A stretch of DNA of 64,000 nucleotides. It comes from Norana najaformis (taxonomy: Eukaryota > Annelida > Clitellata > Crassiclitellata > Hormogastridae). The stretch is from assembly GCA_964023275.1 (NCBI GenBank), contig OZ029914.1, forward strand, positions 42,821,924-42,885,923, in the 5' to 3' direction. Position 1 is the stretch's first letter; every line of letters starts with the position of its first letter. Under the pieces are notes generated by a model. It was given only the letters and a program-made list of their open reading frames with translations, ran no database searches and was not told the DNA's origin. The position numbers and the translations under genes are program-made. This document shows, in pieces, positions 56,590 through 64,000 of this stretch.

Positions 56590-59362
56590 GTTGCAGTATA
56601 ACTTTGTCCCAGCTTTATATTTGCTGACAGAAATTGGCATAAAATCACTTCAACAACCAGGAACAGGCCATATAGCATGGATTGTTTAAAGCCTATTGCG
56701 ATAATTCTAAAAACGATAAGTCTATTTCATAAGCTTAAACTGCCACAATGATGCTGCAGAAAATTGCGGCATTCTAACTGACTTTGGCTAGATATCAACT
56801 GTTGATCATGGGCGACGAATAAAATTAATACGACAATGTAATTACTTTTCTAATCTCATAAACATGGGCAAGTGTCAATTGGCACACCAAAGTGGGCGGA
56901 GTTTAACTGAGCTTAATTCCATCCAATCACTTTCCTTTTATTTGCATTTTAACCTCGTTTCCAATTGCGCAAGGATATTTTTAGAGTGATTAATCTTGTC
57001 CTTAATATCTGTCGTTAAACAATAATATAATATAATGTACGTCATGACGTCATTGGTATTAAACAGATTTTTAAATGATCCTATAAACCAATGCGTCGTC
57101 CGTGGCCAGAGCAATCCATCTGTAACTGAGCCTTGCGCGAAGCTTACAAGCCAGAACATTATTGCAAATTCCAAGGGTTTTCAACAAAATTTGTATTTTT
57201 AAGTTTAGGTCCACATGGCATTATTCTATCGTTTCACATACGAGTTCATGGGTGGAATTCAGTTATACAATCTCTATCAAACTGGGACAGTTGAAGATGT
57301 CGCCAACATTCTGTTGAGAAGTGTTAAATGTAGATAGTGCCGTATTCACCATCGCTTATTCCTAACGTGATCGCTTTGTACATCACAGCGATAATCATTG
57401 TTCAAAGTACTCTCGTTGCCAACCGTTATTTCTTGTAAGAAATATTTTTTTCTAAGAATTTGAATGCCAGAGAAAAAATGTAAACCAACAGCGATGAATA
57501 CTTTGCTTTCTAAAGATATTTATTATTTTTGGCTGAAAACACTACATTTTTAAGCTTGAGAGTTTTGAAACTTGACCATTTGATTTCAATTTGTTTCTAG
57601 AATTCAACTTAACATTATCACTAACATTTGTCATTTTAACTAATTTTGTCTTTGCCCTAATTTCGACATTTTTATTTTTTTCCGAGTTTTAAATTCAGGT
57701 GCTACTGGGCATTTTTAAGGTATTTGAAAGTATTTTATAAACTGTTATTTGAGATGCAAAATTTTAGGTCAGATTTAAACGCTCGTATCTTAGAACTACA
57801 GGTAAATTTAAGATAAACTTAAAAGTTTTAATGCTCTCTGATTGAGCGTTCTTTATTGCTTCGTATAGAGCAAGAATTTTAATTTGGTAAAAAAATTCAC
57901 AGACGCAGTATTTATGTTATTGCTAACTTCTTGCTCAAAAATAAAATTTCAACGTATTTGAAGACTCTGACGAAAAACAGACTCATCTCAGCCAATTTTG
58001 GTTGAGTGATCTATCACGTCAACAATCGATCCACGAGACACAGACTTGATTAAGTCCAGGTCAGACGCGTGGTCTGACCTGCCCTAGAACATAAAAACCA
58101 AACAATGAACAAAGTAGGCTTATGTGTAAGTTCGGTATCGCTGGAGGCGCCACCGATCGCTCCCAATTGTTTACAGGTAATGCCATATCTAGGCAGCTTA
58201 ATCACCGGCATTTCAAGTCAATCTATTCAGAAGTCTTAAGAGGGCAATAAGCGCTCTCTTTACTGCACTTAATCAAATAGTCCTTAAGTTGTTGATTTTC
58301 TCATTCAGTATTCGTTGTAGCATACCGTTGCTATGGGATAACTTTGTTGATGAATATATGACGTTGTCATGCATAATGAATTTCGATGAGGTTAAGAAAA
58401 TAAAACGGTACTTTTGGTGCTATCGTTTTTGCTAAAAATAGGAACGTGGTTATTGCTGTGGTATGTGCGTTTATGCTAAGACGAGAGTTATTATAAATTC
58501 AACAGATTTTTTATCATTACGTTCGCATTCATTTGTGCGAACATATCATCGTTTGCACTGGTGTCGAACAACGGGTCAGCAGAATCAACGATCAGGCATT
58601 ACGAAATTAGTGCTTTAAGTTTTTACAAGATATCATTTGATCGGTATGTTTTACTTTATTGCATGTTTTCTCACTTTTCGAGTTCATCGTTATTGCAATG
58701 TTCACTTTCGCCATAAAACTCAACTGATTATAGAAATCTGACATTCAATCTTGAATTCAGACTATATTAGGCTAAGAAGTGGAGTTACTAAGAATATTAA
58801 ACAGGGATGCCATCAGTCTGGAAATTTTCGAACAGTTTTAAAAATTCACCACAACTGAACGTGACCATAGTACCTGGCAAATTTTTTTAGTTGTTCCTAG
58901 ATTTTGCAAAAGAGCACCTAACCGTTAAACCATAATTGAACTATCGTTCAGCAATCTCTCCTATATTTGAAACTTAACGTTTAAGTATTATATTTATTTT
59001 ATTAAGGAAGTTGTCTAATTTATTGTGCTGGAAGTATGCAGTCTTAGCTCATCATCCATTATTTAACAGGCTTGTAACAGATATATACTCCATCTATCAC
59101 GAAATGTACATTATTTGATTATTGGACAGTTGGGGAGGTAGTGACTCGAGCCGAGTTCTACTCCCCGAGCTACTAACTTCACTGTCTCTACCATCTGAGA
59201 CAATTTATCCCCAATTACTGTATTTTGCCCCAATCTCGAAAACAAGATGAAAAAGAGCAATCAATACTATATATTTATGCGTTGTAAAGATTTAGTGCGT
59301 CATATATAGTGTTGCCATTTCAATTTATGTTAGCAACTAACTAGGCCTGCTGAAATTTTCAG
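56590..59362. other. spacer
   Basis: No supported coding frame. A minus-strand open frame at 56938-57174 lacks a proper ATG and any domain. About 59130-59220 has a tRNA-like stretch on the minus strand (CTCAGATGGTAGAGACAG, then CTCGGCTCGAGTCACTACC), possibly an old SINE head. The final bases contain the acceptor (TGAAATTTTCAG ending 59362) of the next gene. Confidence 0.4.
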
Positions 59363-59403
59363 AATATCAGTCGAAAAGAAAGATAAAAAAGAACTGAAGA
59401 AAA

Positions 59404-60473
59404 ATGGAAGAACTGTCATCTACAGAGTTAGAAATGGACAAACGCGTGCAGCTGAAAGAGCTGGACAGAATTATTGCAGCAGAAGTGCATCAGCAGAACC
59501 AAGAGGAAATGAAGCTGAAGGGCGAATTTGACGAAAAACAACACAAGCGCGAAATGGAAAGGACACAGCTCAGAGTGGATGAAATTCGGCTGCAGCACGA
59601 AGGAGAGAATCGAATCAAGGATCATGAAGCCAAAATGGCAGCTGAAAATCACAAAAGAGAGATGGAAACGTTAGTGCAGCAAAAAGATTTCAAGATGATG
59701 GATTACGAAATGCTCAAGTTGCAGAAGGCTGAAGCAGATAAAAATAGATTACATATAGAAAAAATGGATGGTCAGAAGCTCGAAAGGGAAAAGGAAATGA
59801 AAGCTATACAACATGCAGCAGACATGGATGCAAAGAAGCATGAAGTAACAATGCTCAAGTTACAGATGGATGACGAAGATAAAAAAAGATCACATTTAGA
59901 AAAAATGGATGGTCAGAAGCTCGAAAGGGAAAAGGAAATGAAAGCTATACAGCAAGCAGCAGACATGGATGCAAAGAAGCATGAAGAAACAATGCTTAAG
60001 TTACAGCTGGATGACAAGGATAAAGCTCGTCTACATGAAGCGGAGATGAAAGCTAAAAGGCACGAAAGAGAAATTGAGATAATGGAAAGGCAGTATGAGG
60101 AGGAGTCAAGAAGAGAGCTGATGAAGCAAAAGCGATGATGGAAAAGCGAGAAAAAGAACTGGAAGAAATACAGCAAATGTTGGATAAGAAGTTAGAAGAG
60201 ATGGAGGACAGAATTAAGCGTGAAACCAGAGAAGAAAAGAAAATGCTTCTGAAGAATCTTATACTAGATCTTGAGCGCCAACAAAGACAAACTGTAGAAG
60301 TCAAACAATAAATTTCAAAGGCTAAAACATCTCTGATGCCCGTTGGAACAGCGGTAACAACTGGCGCTCTGTGTGGCTCTGTGCTGGGGCCTGTAAGCTC
60401 GGCAGTTGGAGCAGGCGTAGATGCATTAGTTGGATTTGCTGGAATAGGTTTAGCTAAACTTAGTGGAAATTGA
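59404..60473 (+). pseudogene. long coiled-coil family member 8, broken before a glycine-rich tail
   Basis: The acceptor ends at 59362 and the ATG is 59404. The first frame gives 244 codons of coiled coil with core LQHEGENRIKDHEAKMA and two 47-residue repeats (MDGQKLEREKEMKAIQ), encoded at 59752-59892 and 59893-60033. It stops at 60138. The coiled coil continues in another frame from about 60113 (EAKAMMEKREKELEEIQQML) to TAA 60309-60311. Loss of one AG from AGAAGAGAG near 60115 would join them. After the TAA the same frame runs on to 60473 through a glycine-rich hydrophobic tail (GTAVTTGALCGSVLGPVSS), like the end of the 3343 gene. Two lesions suggest a pseudogene; a truncated soluble product remains possible. 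Confidence 0.65.
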
Positions 60474-60980
60474 AACAAACGCTGATACTTGCAATATGCG
60501 CTAAAGTAAAGAGGCAAAGAAACAATGTTCTAAATGTATCTAAATGTACCATGCTATGTTATAATTAGAGCGCTACAAGAGGTAGGCCTAGCCATTTATG
60601 ACGTTTTAAAGTGTCGCTTGACTATGATTTGAATTTTAATATCTTAAGCATAGAACAATTCAAATTGTTTACAGATCATTTATTTAGATGGCTTTTATAT
60701 CTGTAGGCTATTCAGAAATCGGTTTTATGATAGGCCTAATGAATGCTTTGTTTTTATAAATGCTTTAGTTGTTAGAATGGAATGTTTTTATTTTAAAACT
60801 GTTTTAATTAATGTATGCCAATATCAGAAAATGCTGACAGTACAAGAATTGTTGAACGTAGACTTTTGTTTAATTAGGACCTCTTGAAAGGGCTAGATAT
60901 AAACACGCCACAAAGACTTCGGCATAGGGGAACTGTATCTGTCTGGCCCAGTCACTCCCACGTCTATGGAACTCAATCAG

Positions 60981-61020
<40 letters not shown>

Positions 61021-64000
61021 GAGAGAGAAAGAAAGAATGAAAGAATGAATGAAAAAAGAAAGAAAGAGAGAAAGAGAGAGAGAGAAAAGCACAAAGGGTA
61101 TCTGATTGTAGGCCACAAGGACAGTCGATCCATACAAGACAAGCCCATCCATAACTTAAAATAACGTTCCAATCATAGCAGTCTTGCTGAACTAGGGCGT
61201 CTGGGCAGAATGCCTTGCACTAGAGTTGTCTAATCTGAAACCATTGATCTCTGCTCCCTTAGCTTTTGGTTTTCATACTTAAGTGTTCATTAAAATAAAA
61301 AGTCGAAGTCCTAAAAGGTAATGTAACCTACAGGCCTAACAGTGGAATAATAGCTATAATGATGGGAAAATATTTAGTCATATGTTAACAAATTTCTTCT
61401 ATGAGAAAATGAATCTCTTGAATTAATCTAAAATCTAAACTTGCTTACCGATTTTTATTCTTTGCAGCTCGAATGATACAGAAAACTGGGATGAAGCTTA
61501 TAAATATACAATAAAAACCAGAAAATATCATAATAAAATTATTCACCGCTTTGCAATGAGTTTTATAATGCATGTATGTATGCATGTACGTTTGCGTGTA
61601 TGTTTGTGTGAAGACACTTAAGATACCGCATTTAAGTACTTCTCAAAGGCGTTGCGCTCGCTAGTGACAATGGTATCATAGTTCATTAAAACAAGTGCAT
61701 TCTTGATCAAATAATGTTTAGATAATTGGAAAAGTCTCAGTGGGATGGGTTTCAAACACAAACACACACACAACATACACAAAGAACCCAACCAACTGAA
61801 CCTCATCCACAGTTGATAGTTGGCATCATGTTCAGAGTTCCAGGTCCATGTTGCTTTGAGGATAAGAAATGACGACAGCCGGATGAAGATTGCAGCACAC
61901 GGTAACCTCGCCTTCCAGGTGTCCCTCGCAGATGGAGAAGACACTAAATATTCATCCGTACCCAATTTTCCTCAAACCACCAAGTCTGCGCACAACATTT
62001 GTGCACATATGCTTCAGTAGCCGCCTGATTGGTCGTAGAACCTCTTCGAACATGTAATTGACAGTCGACGCCCATCCAAAGACTCAACCTCGCAGTTGCG
62101 CATCACCAAATCCAAGTCTTCCAGGTCATGTACTTGGGCTCTACACTGTTCAGCTGAGAACCAATCTAACTGTTTTTAGGTGGACCAGTTCAAAATAGCG
62201 ATCAGACTTTGGTCATTTACGATAAATTACCGACAAAAAATGCTTCAGGAAAAACTCTGAAAGGCAGATTTAGATGGAGCAGAAGTCCGAAAATACGAGA
62301 GGTATCGAGCAAGTTCCTCAACGATGTACCAATATGCTCAAAAGATTAAGAGGCATAAACGTCCATTTGACCCAGTGATCATGTCCTATACAAATGTGCA
62401 AGCTATAAGTATGCTACTCTTAAACATTTGAACGAAAACCTTTCGTTACGGAGAGGTTGTACGACCAATCGGGCGGCTACTGACACATGTGTGCACGAAT
62501 GTTGCAGAAATTAAACAGCTGCGTTGTGCAATTTTTTAACTGAAATTTCTTTCCTGCAAAGGGAGCTTTTACTATGTACGGGCTGATAGTTTTACCAGGC
62601 AAAGGACGAATCATCAGACCTAGACGTTGGCTTGATGCAGCACAAGATTTTTTTATTTTTATTTTTTATTTTTAACCGGCTCCATATTATATACTATTAT
62701 ATACTACAATGGAAGCTGAAAATTATTGTATAATGGATTTGCTTATAATCTTAAAAGATTGTACGTAAACCTATTACGCAATAATTATGCCAATATTATG
62801 CCAATAACAGTAAACAGTTTGAACGGAAAAGGCATCTCTATAATTCTTGCAATAACCACAAATTTTCCATAAATTTAACTAACCTTATAATTATGACAAG
62901 AGCTGGCATTGATTTCTACATTAGCCCCGTTTATAACATCGTCACCGCGTCCTCACTGAGCAAAGGCTTGGGGCGCCGAGAAATGTCGAAAAACCATTTC
63001 GGTGATTGGCTGCGTGGTTAAGTTTGAATTGAACCTGTTTACTGTGTAAATTCCCAGCGTCCTGAAAAAGTCGTCCTGTGAAATTTTGATAGTATTTGCT
63101 TGGGAAGTACATTGCTTTCTGAGAATGCTAATAACCATCACATCATAATATGAAGTTGTTGATTATGCAAGATCACCGTCTCAGTCTATACAGGTGAGAT
63201 AATAATTGTATGCTAAACACAAGCCTTTATTCTAGACACACGTATGGAGGTCTATGTTATCGTAAAATAATGGAGCTTTAGTACAATCGACCAATGACCA
63301 AATATTCTATGCTTTTGCTATGGCGTACACATAAATAGGTGTTTCTTGATTACTGAAAATGCGCATGTGAAGCTGCAGGTGAGAACAATAATGCACACTA
63401 CAGAGAACTTCTTTTGTTCACATTGTGTGCCAGTATTGCAATCTTTTCTCCTAAACATACCTTCGAGGCGATTTGAATGCGCATACGTCAGGTTACATTG
63501 CTGAGTTATGCACAGACGAATTTATACTGATTTGTATTTGCAAAAGTATTACTAAGAAGGCCGGTTAATTTCATATGTACATTTATCTCAACTATTACCA
63601 GTTGGCTAATCATTTATAAAATGTAAACTCTGCTAAAGTCGTATTCACTTTCCAAGAGAAATTTCTTGACATCATAATGCTGAGTTCAAATGAATACAAA
63701 CAGCAGATGGTCAGATTCCTTTAGAATTAGAACCAATCTATAGATTACATAAAAATGATTCAGAATGTGATACAATTTCACTCGAGTTCTAGCTGTTGTA
63801 TTGTGTCTGATCACGATTACTTTTGTAACATTAACTATGATTTTTAAACTGTAGCAAGATAATAATAGTATTATAAAAAGCGTAAAGAGAAGATCAGCCA
63901 AGAACTTTAAACCAAATTATTTTGAAGATGAACTGGTGCAAGGTGGCTGTTTAACTGTTTTCCTACGAATCTGGTAGTAGTAATAAAGTGAAGTAATGTC
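60474..64000. other. spacer to end of window
   Basis: A TA repeat at about 60988-61015 runs into a GAAA/GAGA tract to 61085. The open frames at 61.6-62.0 kb face each other and show no domain. A T-rich run lies at 62650-62672. I see no gene in the last 3.5 kb. Confidence 0.4.

Noticed and set aside
56938-57174. Minus-strand 78-codon frame of protein-like composition
   Set aside because: It starts at TTG, has no relatives in the window and no recognisable domain.

Overview
This is nuclear DNA from an animal, most likely an invertebrate. The evidence is coding exons with AG acceptors and GT donors, long AT-rich spacers (my impression is below 40% GC), and many microsatellites, tRNA-derived SINEs and 5'-truncated non-LTR retrotransposons. 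The host proteins are animal types: a fibrinogen-related domain joined to a fibronectin type II module, a PAN-like secreted exon, an LRAT-domain protein and a GT61-type glycosyltransferase. I cannot fix the phylum; a lophotrochozoan or invertebrate deuterostome would fit.

The main theme is a dispersed family of small single-coding-exon proteins that I do not recognise. They are charged coiled coils sharing a core close to HEEN-x-R-x-REHEEKMA-x-x-KLE. Several end in a C-terminal membrane segment or a glycine-rich hydrophobic tail. I count nine loci and one remnant: 623-967, about 1100-1212 (remnant), 3343-4173, 13064-13546, 15560-16022 (frameshift), 19336-19801 minus (frameshifts), 48425-49108 (in-frame stop), 53824-54510, 54935-55393 and 59404-60473 (frameshift plus stop). 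Most have a 3' splice site 13 to 60 bases before the ATG, implying a noncoding first exon. Members differ in coiled-coil length and tail type, and four of the nine loci are broken, so the family is duplicating and decaying.

Region by region: 0-6 kb holds two intact members and a remnant. 6.3-12.8 kb is repeat DNA: SINEs, a 69-bp minisatellite of about 24 units, and two copies of a composite repeat with a GGAT-rich core. 13-20 kb holds three more family members and a decayed coding-like stretch. 20.4-24.4 kb mixes retrotransposon ends with an LRAT-domain exon (minus strand) and an LRAT fragment abutting a retrotransposon tail. 24.4-30.5 kb is gene-poor, with a GC-rich 111-bp minisatellite. 30.7-32.0 kb is an intact GT61-like gene. 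33.3-46.0 kb is a direct segmental duplication (units of about 6.0 and 5.6 kb), each carrying PAN, FN2 and fibrinogen-domain exons on the minus strand. 48-60.5 kb returns to the coiled-coil family, and the last 3.5 kb holds no gene I can support.

One retrotransposon family with an ATTACG-repeat 3' end occurs at least eight times, always on the plus strand. The two copies of the FN2 exon differ by 13 bases, all amino-acid changing, while the PAN exon differs by only 2 bases in 306. This points to diversifying selection on a secreted recognition-type protein. How the coiled-coil family, the LRAT protein and the fibrinogen-domain genes relate functionally, if at all, is not shown by the sequence.
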